From Gemmatimonadota bacterium (GTDB taxonomy: Bacteria > Gemmatimonadota > Gemmatimonadetes > Gemmatimonadales > Gemmatimonadaceae), in the NCBI GenBank assembly GCA_016719105.1, contig JADKAQ010000019.1, forward strand, positions 131,940-195,939: a DNA stretch of 64,000 nt, read 5' to 3'. The position numbers were made by a program, and so were the translations under genes. Positions within the stretch are counted from its first letter, which is position 1, and every line of letters starts with the position of its first letter. This document shows, piece after piece, positions 26,890 to 36,188 of this stretch. Under the pieces are notes generated by a model, which was not told where the DNA came from, searched no databases, and worked only from the letters and a program-made list of their open reading frames with translations.

Positions 26890-26981
26890 CCCTCCTTCAG
26901 GCCAGAAGTTCGCCGAATTCGGCGATCGGCCCCTCTTTGGCCACTCGAATCGGGACGCCTCTCCCGACGCTCGGACAGCGC

Positions 26982-27728
26982 CTAGCGCGCCGGTACGAAG
27001 GTCCAGCGCGTGGTCACACTTACCGTCACCTTCTGCTCTCCCACCGCAACCGGCGTCTCCGCCCCTTCGGCTACCGCCATGGCCGCCATTCGCACGTTCG
27101 AATCGAACATCGGACGGGGGCCTCCAGCATCATTCGCCGAGATCTCGATTGGCGTGCCGAGTGACCCTCCCGCGGCACGGGCCATCACTTCCGCATCTGC
27201 CTTGGCTCGCGACACCGCACTTTCCAGCGCCGTGCGCCGAATGGCTTCGTACTTCGTCGAATAGTAGCGGAGCCCCCCAACGGCGTTCGCGCCGGCGCCC
27301 AGTGCGACATCGATGTACGTCCCGACCTGACCGATCTTCTGCACGTCCACGACAACGGAGTTGCGGGCGATGTATCCCACCACCTGTCGCTGGCCGTTGT
27401 CGTAACGCTCGTCAGGGCCTACCGAGTAGCCCGACGTCGTCATGTGCTCAGCCAGGACCCCCTTTGCCCGGAGCGCCGCAATCACGGCCGTTTGAATGCG
27501 CGCGTTCTCGGCCCCCGCGCCGGCAGCCGTGGGCGCACGCGTCTCGACCGAGAGGTAGATCATCCCTCGATCGGGAATGATGGTCGCCTCGCCAACGCCA
27601 GACGCGATGATCTGGGGAGGAGCCTGTGGTGACGACTGTGCGGTGCTGCTCAACGGAGTCATTGCCAATGCGATAGCAGAGAGGGTGGGCACGGCGGCCA
27701 GAACGCGGAAACGGCGGAGAAGAGTCAT
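26982..27728 (-). CDS. SIMPL domain (DUF541) periplasmic protein
   Basis: A 248-residue secreted protein. The signal peptide has Ala-rich cleavage near residue 30 (SSTAQS). The mature SIMPL domain shows GVGEATIIPDRGMIYLSVETRAP, TSGYSVGPDERYDNGQRQVVGYIARN and the C-terminal VTVSVTTRWTF. Bacterial members are periplasmic or outer-membrane proteins of unclear function, linked to oxidative stress in some species. It is transcribed alone, with a hairpin downstream and about 237 bases upstream containing a possible -10 (TAGTAT at 27745-27750, minus strand). Confidence 0.88.
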   Translation of the reverse strand: MTLLRRFRVLAAVPTLSAIALAMTPLSSTAQSSPQAPPQIIASGVGEATIIPDRGMIYLSVETRAPTAAGAGAENARIQTAVIAALRAKGVLAEHMTTSGYSVGPDERYDNGQRQVVGYIARNSVVVDVQKIGQVGTYIDVALGAGANAVGGLRYYSTKYEAIRRTALESAVSRAKADAEVMARAAGGSLGTPIEISANDAGGPRPMFDSNVRMAAMAVAEGAETPVAVGEQKVTVSVTTRWTFVPAR

Positions 27729-27965
27729 AATTAGTGCCTATGTGATACTAAATGGGTCGACGCAACCGTACGGTTCGATCGGTCTGGCGTCACCCTATGG
27801 TACAATGATCTGTAAGCAACGGTCCGAAGTCGCGCCGAGGTCTTCCGTACGAGGGATGGATGGGTGGGTGCGTCTCGCCTGCCGTCGTTTGGTGCGACGT
27901 GTCGTGTGGACGGCCGGGATTCCGTCAGGTGCAATCCAGCGACCCGCGCCGAAGCACGCGCACGG

Positions 27966-30071
27966 CTAGTCCCGTCCGGAGCCCAGGCCCGAGGGGACGC
28001 CGCCAAGTGGTGTCGCGGACTGCCAGTCGTTGGCCAACGAGTCCGGCCGCAGGCGCTCGAGCACGAACTCGGCGCCGATCTCGCTGGACGCGGGACGCAG
28101 CAGGTAGAGCGGGCGCCCCGGGTACTGCTTGATGAGCAGCGTGTCACGCGCGTGGAGGTCGCGCGCGAAGACGTTGCTCCTGGACGGATACGCGAGCGTC
28201 GACGTGGCCAGCGTGAAGCCGGCGCGATCCTCGACAAGGCGCTTGGCGCAGTCGTCCGAGTATGTGCTTCCCGGGAGGCCACGCAGCCACTTGTCGGGAG
28301 AGAGAATGCCGGTCTGCAAGCGGGCAGAATCGCCGGCCATGGCTTGCAACTGACGGTAGGCGTCCTGGTCGCGCACGTTCGATCGTTCGAGCTCACGTAG
28401 TGCCCCGTCGAGGACGCAGGCATCGACCGCGCGGTAGATCGACTCGGTCTGGCTGCGCGTGACTCCGAGGGCCCACATGCGGGCGATCATCTGGGCCCCC
28501 CACGCTTCGCGGACGAAGACGATCGCGTTACGCACCCCCTGTCGTTCCGCGAGCGCATCAAAGTCGACGCGCATCGGGAGGAAGCCGCTCTTGTACTGGA
28601 GCGCCCGGTACGGGACGCTCATGAACGCGGCGATGACGAGGGCGCTGAGCGTCGCGAAGCCGACGCCACGATGCAGCAGTTCGCGCGAGGGAAAGCGCTC
28701 ACGCAGTGCCGACGGCAAGCGCGCGCTCCACAGGACCAGCGCCGGGACGAGCAGAACGAAGTAGCGCGGTCCGAGATAGATGCCGTCGCCCCAGTAGGCG
28801 AAGTAGAGCGTGATCACGACGGCGCCGGTCGCCAGCAGGTATCGATCGAAGCGCTGCACCCGCGGGATGGCGAGCAGGGCAGCGATGGGGACGAGGAGCG
28901 ACGGTCCCGGGAGCTCGAAGAGGTTGGTCTGAAGGCGCAGGAAATAGAGGTTGATGAGCTCAAGTCCGCGCGCCGGGGTGTGAGGCGCTCCCCAAGGCGA
29001 TTCGTGAAAGCCGAGTCCGTGGCTCTTTCCCCAGAGCAGCTCGAAGGGGAAGGTGAGGGGATGCCCGGTCAGCTGCCGGTTGTACCAGAGCACTCCGAGC
29101 AGCGGGATGGCGATCGCGACTCCGGCGGCGAGCAGCTCGGGGAGGCGCGAGGGCCGCTTGACGGTGCGCCACAGCATCCAGATCCCGGCGGGGACGGCGA
29201 AGGAGATCGCGTCCATCGGGCGCATGGAGGCTGGGAGGCCAAGCATGAAGCCAGCGAGTGCGGCCCACCCGATGTGGGTCGCTTCGTCCTCGGTCTGCCG
29301 CACGAGCGCATACATCGCGACGAGCAGGCAGGTCATCACCGGCACGTGATTCATGTACGAGCCGGAGAGGAAGACGACAAAGGGAGAGAACGCAAAGAGC
29401 AGGGTGGCGGCCAACGACACGGCCGGTCGCGTTTCGATGCGACGCGCGAGCCCCCAGAAGACGACGGCTGAGGTGGCGCCGAGGAGTGGGTGGGTGAGCC
29501 AGGGGACGCCGAGGAGGATCCCCGGAAGGAGGACCAGCGGCCCCCCCGGCGGGAAGTGCGTGAAGTACTTCCCGCCGAAGTCGATCACGTGCAACGCGCT
29601 GAAGAACTCCGGATGACGCGGTGGATCGATCCAGAGCTTCCCCTGCGCGAAGATGCGCGCGTTGAGAAACGTGTCGATCTCGTCGATGAGGAGCGGGCGC
29701 CCGGAGAGAACCCAGAGCGCGGCGAAGAGGTAGACACCGAGTGCGACGCCAAAGAGCAGGACACCGGTGCGTGCCGGCCGAGCGTGGGCGACGCGCACGA
29801 CGCCGGCGAAGAAGCCGGGACGCCAGAGTGGTGCGCGCCGCGAGAGAATGGTCAGGACGGCGGCACACCCGGCAACGATGAGCAGGCCGTTGAGCCACTC
29901 ACCCATGAAGTGGCCGTAGTTCTCGAAGGCATGCCCGCCCTCGATCCAGTTGGCAAACGGGACGAAGCCGAGAATCGCCATGACCAGCGCCGCGAGTCGC
30001 ATCGCGGCAATCGCCAGTTGGGGGCGCCCGCGCGGGCGCGACGACGGGGAGGGCGAGTGGTCTGCAGGCAT
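27966..30071 (-). CDS. Polytopic membrane protein, GT-C glycosyltransferase-like (GT39/PMT-like)
   Basis: A 701-residue membrane protein with about ten hydrophobic segments in residues 20-500 and a soluble C-terminal part. After the first helices, RPLLIDEIDTFLNARIFAQG carries the acidic motif expected in the first loop of GT-C lipid-phosphate-sugar transferases. GKYFTHFPPGG and LSGSYMNHVPV resemble the same fold. This assignment is from architecture rather than a firm family match. I chose the ATG at 30071 (MPADHSPSPSSRP); the frame is open upstream but that lies inside mnmG. It follows mnmG by 61 bases. Confidence 0.75.
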   Translation of the reverse strand: MPADHSPSPSSRPRGRPQLAIAAMRLAALVMAILGFVPFANWIEGGHAFENYGHFMGEWLNGLLIVAGCAAVLTILSRRAPLWRPGFFAGVVRVAHARPARTGVLLFGVALGVYLFAALWVLSGRPLLIDEIDTFLNARIFAQGKLWIDPPRHPEFFSALHVIDFGGKYFTHFPPGGPLVLLPGILLGVPWLTHPLLGATSAVVFWGLARRIETRPAVSLAATLLFAFSPFVVFLSGSYMNHVPVMTCLLVAMYALVRQTEDEATHIGWAALAGFMLGLPASMRPMDAISFAVPAGIWMLWRTVKRPSRLPELLAAGVAIAIPLLGVLWYNRQLTGHPLTFPFELLWGKSHGLGFHESPWGAPHTPARGLELINLYFLRLQTNLFELPGPSLLVPIAALLAIPRVQRFDRYLLATGAVVITLYFAYWGDGIYLGPRYFVLLVPALVLWSARLPSALRERFPSRELLHRGVGFATLSALVIAAFMSVPYRALQYKSGFLPMRVDFDALAERQGVRNAIVFVREAWGAQMIARMWALGVTRSQTESIYRAVDACVLDGALRELERSNVRDQDAYRQLQAMAGDSARLQTGILSPDKWLRGLPGSTYSDDCAKRLVEDRAGFTLATSTLAYPSRSNVFARDLHARDTLLIKQYPGRPLYLLRPASSEIGAEFVLERLRPDSLANDWQSATPLGGVPSGLGSGRD

Positions 30072-30132
30072 GAGGGAGATGGGTGCCCGCGACCCGGGCT
30101 TCACGTCACGCGGCGCGATGGGTGCGCCACCC

Positions 30133-32067
30133 TCAGGACGCGCTGTCGGCCTTCCCCGCAACGCGGCGGTGGCGCTCCACTTCGAGCACGAGATTCTGCA
30201 GGTCGTTGGGGGAGACGCCAGGGATGCGCGAGGCCTGTGCAAGCGAACGAGGGCGCTGCATGGCGAGCTTCTGCCGTGCCTCGAACGAGACCGATTGCAT
30301 GGACTCGTAAGGCAAGTCGAGTTCGAGGGCGAAGTGCCCCATGCGGCGCATCTTGTCGGCCTGCACGCGCTCGCGCTCGAAGTAGCCGGCGTACTTGATC
30401 TGCAACTCCGTCGTGACGACGGCGTCGAGGGCGATGTCGCCGCCCACTCCAGTGAGCGCGAAGAGATCGCGGAGCTGCACGTCCTGCCGGCGCGCGAGCT
30501 CGACGACCTTGAGGGAGTGCGCGATGGGGCTGCCCCCCGTTCCGGCGAGGTGCGGATTCGCCTGCTCCGGGCGAATGCTGGTCGCGGTGGCGAGGCGCAT
30601 GGCGCGGTCCTCGTCGTCGAGGCGCCGCGCGACAATCGCCGCCTCTCCTTCTGTGAAGAGGGCGCGCTCGAGGGCTATTGGCGCGAGGCGCCTGAGGGCG
30701 TTGTCCTGTCGCACCGTGAGCCGGAACTCGGAACGCGACGTGAAGAGCCGGTACGGCTCGTCCACACCCCGGTGGACGAGGTCGTCGACGAGGACGCCGA
30801 TGTAGGATGTCTCGCGCCCGAGGTAGAGCGGTTCCCTGCCGGTGGCCGCGAAGGCGGCGTTGAGGCCGGCGACGACTCCTTGACCAGCCGCCTCCTCGTA
30901 GCCCGTGGTGCCGTTGATCTGCCCGGCGAAATAGAGTCCGGCGACGGCGCGCACCTGCAGCGAGGCATCGAGCTGCGTCGGCGGGAAATAGTCGTACTCG
31001 ATCGCGTAGCCTGCGCGGGTCATGCGCACGTTCTCAAGCCCAGGAATCGTGCGCAGGACCTCGAGCTGGACCGGGGCGGGGAGCGAGGTCGACATCCCGT
31101 TGACGTAGAGCTCGGCGGTGTCGTGCCCTTCGGGCTCCAAGAAGACCTGGTGTCGCTCGGCGGCAGGGAATCGGACGATCTTGTCTTCGACCGACGGACA
31201 ATAGCGCGGGCCTCGCGACGCGATAGCGCCGCCGTACATCGCCGACTTCGCGATGTTCTCTTCTACGATCTTCTTGCCAGCATCGCCGAGGTACGTAATC
31301 CAGCAATCGAGCTGCTCAGGGTGTCTTGTGCCGCTGTTGTGGCGCCTAGGCGTCTCCCAGAAGTGAGACCATGAGTAGTCGAAAAGTTCGACTTCACTTC
31401 CCTGCCGTTCGAGCGAATGGATGCTGACGCTGCGGCCGTCGATGCGCGGCGGGGTCCCTGTCTTGAATCGCCCGACCTCGAGTCCCGACCGCTCGAGCTG
31501 CTCGGCCAGATGCAGGGCGGCCCCTTCGCCCGCGCGGCCGCCGGAGATCCTCGTCTCCGTCCCGATATGGATCCGGCCGCGCAGGAAGGTCCCGGCCGTG
31601 ATGACGATGGCGCGGGCGCCAAATCGGCGCCCTTCGAGTGTCTCGACCCCGTAGACGGTTCGCCCGGCATCGTCCATCAGGAGGCGCGCGACCGTCCCCT
31701 GAATGGTCTGCAGCCCCGGATGCTGCTCGATGAGGGAGCGAACGGCCCGACGATACAGGCCTCGGTCGCACTGGGCGCGTGGGGCCCAGACGGCGGCCCC
31801 CTTTCCGCGATTGAGCATGCGGAACTGGAGCATGGCGAGGTCGGTGGCCCGGGCCATGATCCCGCCGAGTGCGTCGACTTCGCGAACCACCGTCCCCTTC
31901 GCCACGCCGCCGATGGCGGGGTTGCACGACATCTGGCCAATCGTCTCGAGCGCGCTCGTAATGAGCGCGACGCTGGCACCGGCACGGGTGGCGGCGACCG
32001 CGGCCTCGGTTCCGGCGTGGCCGGCCCCGACGACGATGACATCGAAATCCTGCTCGTGAGCGGACAT
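30133..32067 (-). CDS. mnmG: tRNA uridine-5-carboxymethylaminomethyl modification enzyme MnmG (GidA)
   Basis: An FAD-dependent enzyme that, with MnmE, makes the cmnm5 modification at U34 of tRNAs. The product is 644 residues, typical. It has FAD dinucleotide fold VVGAGHAGTEAA near residue 13, SCNPAIGGVAKG near 47, GTFLRGRIHIG, FKTGTPPRIDGRS, the second nucleotide-related segment AGQINGTTGYEEAAGQG, and the C-terminal helical MnmE-binding domain ending near RIPGVSPNDLQNL. It sits about 3.5 kb from parA, as often near bacterial origins, but without rsmG or mnmE adjacent. Confidence 0.97.
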   Translation of the reverse strand: MSAHEQDFDVIVVGAGHAGTEAAVAATRAGASVALITSALETIGQMSCNPAIGGVAKGTVVREVDALGGIMARATDLAMLQFRMLNRGKGAAVWAPRAQCDRGLYRRAVRSLIEQHPGLQTIQGTVARLLMDDAGRTVYGVETLEGRRFGARAIVITAGTFLRGRIHIGTETRISGGRAGEGAALHLAEQLERSGLEVGRFKTGTPPRIDGRSVSIHSLERQGSEVELFDYSWSHFWETPRRHNSGTRHPEQLDCWITYLGDAGKKIVEENIAKSAMYGGAIASRGPRYCPSVEDKIVRFPAAERHQVFLEPEGHDTAELYVNGMSTSLPAPVQLEVLRTIPGLENVRMTRAGYAIEYDYFPPTQLDASLQVRAVAGLYFAGQINGTTGYEEAAGQGVVAGLNAAFAATGREPLYLGRETSYIGVLVDDLVHRGVDEPYRLFTSRSEFRLTVRQDNALRRLAPIALERALFTEGEAAIVARRLDDEDRAMRLATATSIRPEQANPHLAGTGGSPIAHSLKVVELARRQDVQLRDLFALTGVGGDIALDAVVTTELQIKYAGYFERERVQADKMRRMGHFALELDLPYESMQSVSFEARQKLAMQRPRSLAQASRIPGVSPNDLQNLVLEVERHRRVAGKADSAS

Positions 32068-32263
32068 ACCGTGATGAAGCTAATCCTGCCTCCCGCTTAC
32101 ACCCACCGGGATGCGGAGTTAGAGTGCCGAGCGATCCGGACGTCGCATCGATCCCATGCGATTGCCGCGCAGTGTGTGAGCGCGCGCGTCTGCGTGCGTG
32201 TCCTTGCGTGTACGCGCGCCAGTGGGCGCGCCGCCTGAACCAGACCTTCAGCCGATTGCCCCG

Positions 32264-32566
32264 ATGCCGCTCTATCTCCCCGCTGGCCATCCGGCCCTGA
32301 TCATTCGCAAGGACGCGTTCGAGCGGAGCGGGTTGACCCGCGCGGCGATCGACGAGCGGCTTGGGCTGACCGCCGACGAGTTTCGCGTGGAAGGGGCGCT
32401 GGTGTGCATCGGTCCCATCCCGGAGGACGATGCGATGCAGGACCTGATCGCCGACCTTGAAGACGCCGGACTGACGTACTTCGAGGACTTCTTCGAACTC
32501 ACCGGCAACTGGCCCGATTGGCTCGACGTACACGTGATGGCGCGTCGCGAGGGGCCACCATCGTAA
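32264..32566 (+). CDS. Conserved hypothetical protein, 100 residues
   Basis: A small soluble acidic protein beginning MPLYLPAGHPALIIRKDAFERS and ending VHVMARREGPPS. It is helical in the middle (RAAIDERLGLTADEFRVEG) with an acidic stretch (LEDAGLTYFEDFFELTGNWPD). I recognise no family. It is divergent from mnmG, with about 196 bases between start codons. An upstream in-frame ATG at 32198 exists, but the intervening residues look non-coding. Confidence 0.6.
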   Translation: MPLYLPAGHPALIIRKDAFERSGLTRAAIDERLGLTADEFRVEGALVCIGPIPEDDAMQDLIADLEDAGLTYFEDFFELTGNWPDWLDVHVMARREGPPS

Positions 32567-32611
32567 GGCGCTCGGCGTGTGCGGCCGAGTGGCACGGGAT
32601 GGGGGACGTGC

Positions 32612-32884
32612 CTAACGCTTCCCGGTGAACTGTCGCGAGGGGGTCGGTTCGGAGAGCGGCCCCCGGCGCAGCAGGCCGTGCCACCCGCAGGTGATGCACC
32701 AACTCTTCCGGAACCAGGGGAGGATGCGATCGAAGAGCACCGACTCCACGCGTAGCGTGGGGTGATCGCAGTTGGGGCAGCGGTCGCCGCGCGGCAGGAT
32801 GAAGAGGAACGCCACGGTCGCGACGACGAACCGAAGGACGACGAGTCCTCCGAAGATCGCGACAAAGAGCAGGGCGTCACTCAT
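32612..32884 (-). CDS. Small membrane protein with zinc-ribbon motif
   Basis: 90 residues: one N-terminal membrane helix (LFVAIFGGLVVLRFVVATVAFLFIL), then a zinc-ribbon-like CPNC...CITC pair about 30 residues apart (RCPNCDHPTLRVESVLF and SWCITCGWHGLL). No function can be assigned. It lies 55 bases downstream of the YheT-like hydrolase on the same strand. I chose the ATG at 32884 because it directly precedes the helix. Confidence 0.6.
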   Translation of the reverse strand: MSDALLFVAIFGGLVVLRFVVATVAFLFILPRGDRCPNCDHPTLRVESVLFDRILPWFRKSWCITCGWHGLLRRGPLSEPTPSRQFTGKR

Positions 32885-32939
32885 CGGCACATCACGAGAG
32901 GAGAAGTCGAGGGGAAGCGCGCGACCGGCGCCACCTATC

Positions 32940-34121
32940 CTAACGTCCGAAGGGAGAACCCTCCATAGCGCTGCGTGCCTGCGTGCCGGCCATGGCAAGC
33001 TGGGCCGCGGCGAATTCAGGGATGCGGCGCTCCATGTAGTACGTGACACGTGCCGGGCTTCGCCCTTCGACGAAACCGACGTGGCCGCCACGCGCGGGGA
33101 ACTCGAGGTGGAGCGCGGGGTTGCCGGCGGCGATCCGGGCCACGTCGTCGAGGACATCCGGGGGATGGAAGGGATCGTCCCGGGCGCTCAGGAGGAGTGT
33201 GGGGACGCGGATGTCCCGGAGGTACCGGATCGACGAGGAGCGATAGTAGTAATCGGCGGCGTCGCGAAAGCCGTGGACGACCGAGGTGAAGGCATCGTCG
33301 AACGACCAGAGCGAGCGGGCGGCGAGGACGCGTGCCGGGTCGGCGATGCCGGGGTGCTGGCGAATCTTCTCGACGGCCTTGCTCCGGAGCGACTTGAGGA
33401 AGTTCCAGGCGTAGACGCGCGAGAGGCCGCGGTCGATCTGCGCGCAGGAGCGCGCGAGGTCGAAGGGGGCCGAGACGGCGACGGCGGCCTGCACGCGTCC
33501 CACCGCGTCGCGCCCTTGCTCGCCCAGCCACTTGAGGAGGACGTTCGCGCCTAACGACACGCCGGCCAGGATGAGCGGCGTGCCCGGGCGCTCATCGAGG
33601 AGGCGCCCGACGACGTGCGCGAGGTCGGTGGTCTCGCCCGAGTGGTAGGAGCGTGGCGCGCGATTGAGTTCGCCGTTGCAGCTCCTGAACAGGAGGAGAT
33701 TGGCCTGCCACCCGGCGCGTTGCGCCTCGCGGAGTGTCCCGGCGGCATAGTGCGATCGCATCGATCCCTCGAGCCCGTGGAGCAGCAGGAAGGTCGGGGC
33801 GGTTGGGGGAGCGGCAAGGCGCATCAGGTCGAGCACGTCGCCGTCCGGGGTGTCCCATCGCTCGATGCGCGCATCCAACGGCGGCGGCGTGCGGAAGAAC
33901 TTCCCCCACATCGTGCTCGCGTGGGGGTTGGTGAGCCACCACGCCGGGCGAAAGGCGGAGTCCGAGGCGGGGACGGGGAGTGGACGGAACGGCGACGACA
34001 CAGCGAGGTTTGGCGAGCGCGATGAAGAGCGAAGCAGCGAGGGACGGCCTTTCCCGTGATCCGCCGCGGGTCCCCTTTGGGGCGACCCATCAGGGACGAT
34101 GTCGAGTACAGGCGCCGCCAT
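32940..34121 (-). CDS. Alpha/beta hydrolase, YheT/ABHD-like family
   Basis: A 393-residue alpha/beta hydrolase. The family-specific N-terminal FRPAWWLTNPHASTMWGKFF begins near residue 58. The nucleophile elbow is GVSLGANVLLKWLGE (Ser), the Asp lies in SARDDPFHPP and the His in GGHVGFVEG, so the triad is complete. FLLLHGLEGSMRSHY forms the oxyanion region. Members are esterases or lipases of uncertain substrate. The first 55 residues are Pro/Ser-rich and may not all be translated; later in-frame starts are possible. Confidence 0.88.
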   Translation of the reverse strand: MAAPVLDIVPDGSPQRGPAADHGKGRPSLLRSSSRSPNLAVSSPFRPLPVPASDSAFRPAWWLTNPHASTMWGKFFRTPPPLDARIERWDTPDGDVLDLMRLAAPPTAPTFLLLHGLEGSMRSHYAAGTLREAQRAGWQANLLLFRSCNGELNRAPRSYHSGETTDLAHVVGRLLDERPGTPLILAGVSLGANVLLKWLGEQGRDAVGRVQAAVAVSAPFDLARSCAQIDRGLSRVYAWNFLKSLRSKAVEKIRQHPGIADPARVLAARSLWSFDDAFTSVVHGFRDAADYYYRSSSIRYLRDIRVPTLLLSARDDPFHPPDVLDDVARIAAGNPALHLEFPARGGHVGFVEGRSPARVTYYMERRIPEFAAAQLAMAGTQARSAMEGSPFGR

Positions 34122-34186
34122 CCGTCAATCGGAGTGAAGGCGATCGCATGGTGCGGTCGTTCCCACCGTCATCCATAGAGGACCCG

Positions 34187-34534
34187 ATGGCCAAGTATAT
34201 CCTGCTCCTGCACGAGAACCCGGCGAACTACACCGACCTGGGCCCCGCCGACATGCAGGCGATGATCGAACGCTACTCCGCGTGGGGGCGCTCGATTGCC
34301 GAGGCCGGGAAGATGCACTCCGGCATGAAGCTGGGGGACAACGGCGGCTGGCACATGCGCCGCGGCGGTTCCGGGATTGCCGTCACCGATGGACCGTACG
34401 CCGAGGCGAAGGATGTGGTGGGCGGCTTCTACGTGATCGAGGCGGCCGACGATGCCGAGGCGCAGTCGATCGCTGGCGGGTGTCCGCACCTGGAGCGCGG
34501 GTGGATCGAGATTCGCCCCATCGATATCGGGTGA
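34187..34534 (+). CDS. YCII/DGPF-domain protein
   Basis: A 115-residue YCII-related protein starting MAKYILLLHENPANYTDLGP. The DGPF-type motif appears as VTDGPYAEAKDVVGGFYVIE near residue 66. DGPF proteins are regularly encoded next to ECF42 sigma factors; their biochemical role is not established. The sigma factor gene begins within its stop codon (4-base overlap), so they are translationally coupled. Upstream ORF extension is a shadow; the ATG at 34187 fits the family start. Confidence 0.92.
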   Translation: MAKYILLLHENPANYTDLGPADMQAMIERYSAWGRSIAEAGKMHSGMKLGDNGGWHMRRGGSGIAVTDGPYAEAKDVVGGFYVIEAADDAEAQSIAGGCPHLERGWIEIRPIDIG

Positions 34535-35844
34535 GCGAGGTGCGCACCGGCCCGACCGAGGGAGAGGCAGCTGGCGGCGACGATTCGGTTCAGTTGCTCG
34601 TCGCCAACCTCTTTCGCCGGTCGGCCGGTGCAATCGTGGCGGGGCTCGCGAGGCGCTACGGACTGGAGCAGTTGGCGATGGTCGAGGACGCGGTGCAGGA
34701 CGCCCTCCTCGAGGCACTGCGTCGTTGGCCGTTCGAGGGGGTGCCGCGCGAACCGGCGGCGTGGCTGCGCACCGTGGCGGAGCGAAAGGCGCTCGATGTG
34801 CTGCGCCGTGGCGCGGTGCTGGAGCGAAAGCTGGCGGTCGCGATGGATCCGGACGACACGGCCGATGCGGACCGTGTTCGCGGGGACGACGCGGGCCTCT
34901 TCGATGATGACGTACTGGGGATGCTGTTCGCGTGTTGCACGCCGGCGCTGGAGCGCGAGGCCGCGGTGGCCCTCACACTATCGGTGGTGGCCGGCTTCAC
35001 GGCGCGAGAAGTAGCGCAGGCCTTTCTCGTGAGCGAGGCGACGATGGCGCAGCGCCTGGTGCGTGCCAAGCGTCGGCTGCGGGAGAGCGGCGCGCGCGTC
35101 GTGATTCCCACTGATGCCGAGGAACTGGCGACGCGTCTTCCGCGCGTGCTCGGCGTCGTCTACCTGATGTTCAACGAGGGGTACGACGCCACCGAAGGGG
35201 ACGCGCTGGTGCGCGAAGACCTCTGCGGCGAGGCGACGCGGCTGGCGCTGCTGTTGGCCGATCATCCGGCGACGACCACCCCGGAGGTCCACGCGTTGGC
35301 GGCGCTACTGCTGTTCCAGCTGGCGCGGCTGTCCTCACGGACGGAGGGGGATGGAGCGCCGGTCCTGCTCGAATCGCAGGATCGCACGCGCTGGGACCGC
35401 AGGTTGATTGCGGAGGGCTTTCGGCAGTTGGAGAAGGCGGGGCGCGGCGATCGACTGACCTCGCTGCACCTGCAGGCGGAGATCGCGTCGCGGCACTTGC
35501 TGGCGGTCCAGTTCGACCAGACCGACTGGGATGGGCTGCTGCGGGCGTACGACCTCTTGCTGGAGTGCGAGCCGACGCTGGTGGTGCGCGTGAATCGCGC
35601 GGTGGTGGTGGGGCAGCGGTTCGGCGCCGCCGCCGCATTGCTGGCGCTGGAGGAGGCGTCGCGCGACCCGGCGGCGAGTGGCTATCGCTGGTTCTTCGCG
35701 GTGCGTGGGCACTTCCGCGCCAAGGCGGGGGATGCGGAGGGGGGGCGACAGGATCTGCGGCGTGCGTCGGCACTCACGCGCAGCACGCCGTTGGTACGCT
35801 GGCTGGAGGAGCGCCACGCGGCCCTGTTAGACTCCTCTGCATGA
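34531..35844 (+). CDS. ECF sigma factor with C-terminal TPR-like extension (ECF42 type)
   Basis: A 437-residue alternative sigma factor. The region 2 helix AMVEDAVQDALLEALRRWP (near residue 50) and region 4 GFTAREVAQAFLVSEATMAQRLVRAKRRL (near residue 160) bind core polymerase and promoter. Beyond residue 190 lies a long helical extension (LGVVYLMFNEGYDATEG, then TPR-like segments to residue 430), characteristic of ECF42 (SigJ-like) factors. No anti-sigma factor is adjacent, as expected for this group, where the extension and the DGPF protein are thought to matter. The GTG start overlaps the DGPF gene stop by 4 bases; the next gene also overlaps by 4. Confidence 0.92.
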   Translation: MSEVRTGPTEGEAAGGDDSVQLLVANLFRRSAGAIVAGLARRYGLEQLAMVEDAVQDALLEALRRWPFEGVPREPAAWLRTVAERKALDVLRRGAVLERKLAVAMDPDDTADADRVRGDDAGLFDDDVLGMLFACCTPALEREAAVALTLSVVAGFTAREVAQAFLVSEATMAQRLVRAKRRLRESGARVVIPTDAEELATRLPRVLGVVYLMFNEGYDATEGDALVREDLCGEATRLALLLADHPATTTPEVHALAALLLFQLARLSSRTEGDGAPVLLESQDRTRWDRRLIAEGFRQLEKAGRGDRLTSLHLQAEIASRHLLAVQFDQTDWDGLLRAYDLLLECEPTLVVRVNRAVVVGQRFGAAAALLALEEASRDPAASGYRWFFAVRGHFRAKAGDAEGGRQDLRRASALTRSTPLVRWLEERHAALLDSSA

Positions 35845-36188
35845 TGGAAGTGCAAATATTCGGCACCAAGAAGAGTGCGGACACCCGAAAGGCACTGCGG
35901 TTCTTCGCCGAGCGACGTATCCGGACCCATTTCGTCGATCTGAACGAACGGGGGGCGTCGCTGGGGGAGTTGAAGCGCTTTGCGCAGAAATTCGGGGTTG
36001 AGGCCCTCCTCGACCGGGAGTCGAAACGCTTCCAGGAGCTCGGCTTAGGGGTTGCGCGCTATTCGGACGACCGCTGGCTGGAGAAGCTGGTCGACGAGCC
36101 CATGATGCTGCGCGTCCCGCTCACGCGCTGTCAGCACAAGCTCACGATCGGGCTGGCCGAGTCCGCGTGGAAGGAATGGACGGCATGA
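35841..36188 (+). CDS. ArsC/Spx-family thioredoxin-fold protein lacking the catalytic Cys
   Basis: A 115-residue ArsC/Spx/YffB-like protein. The family N-terminal VQIFGTKKSADTRKALRFFA aligns with the active-site loop, but the usual Cys is replaced (KKSADTR). The only Cys is near the C-terminus (TRCQHKLTIG). It is therefore unlikely to be a working arsenate reductase. RWLEKLVDEPMMLRVPLTR matches the conserved second half. It overlaps the sigma factor stop and the ABC-F start by 4 bases each (start ATG at 35841 or 35844). A regulatory or adaptor role is possible; this is inference. Confidence 0.85.
   Translation: MMEVQIFGTKKSADTRKALRFFAERRIRTHFVDLNERGASLGELKRFAQKFGVEALLDRESKRFQELGLGVARYSDDRWLEKLVDEPMMLRVPLTRCQHKLTIGLAESAWKEWTA

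Larger units (their letters stand above)
26656..26981. other. Gene-free region upstream of parA
   Basis: 326 bases between parA and the SIMPL gene, both on the minus strand. It holds parS site 2, a strong 12-bp hairpin at 26861-26889 and a short palindrome CGCCGAATTCGGCG at 26911-26924. The parA promoter must lie here, but I cannot name its hexamers. rsmG, often found next to parA, is absent. Confidence 0.6.

Noticed and set aside
26911..26924. CGCCGAATTCGGCG palindrome as a regulatory site
   Set aside because: A single palindrome far from a recognisable promoter; it could be chance or part of a weak terminator.
35841..36188. Arsenate reductase
   Set aside because: The catalytic Cys of the family is missing and no arsenic genes are adjacent.
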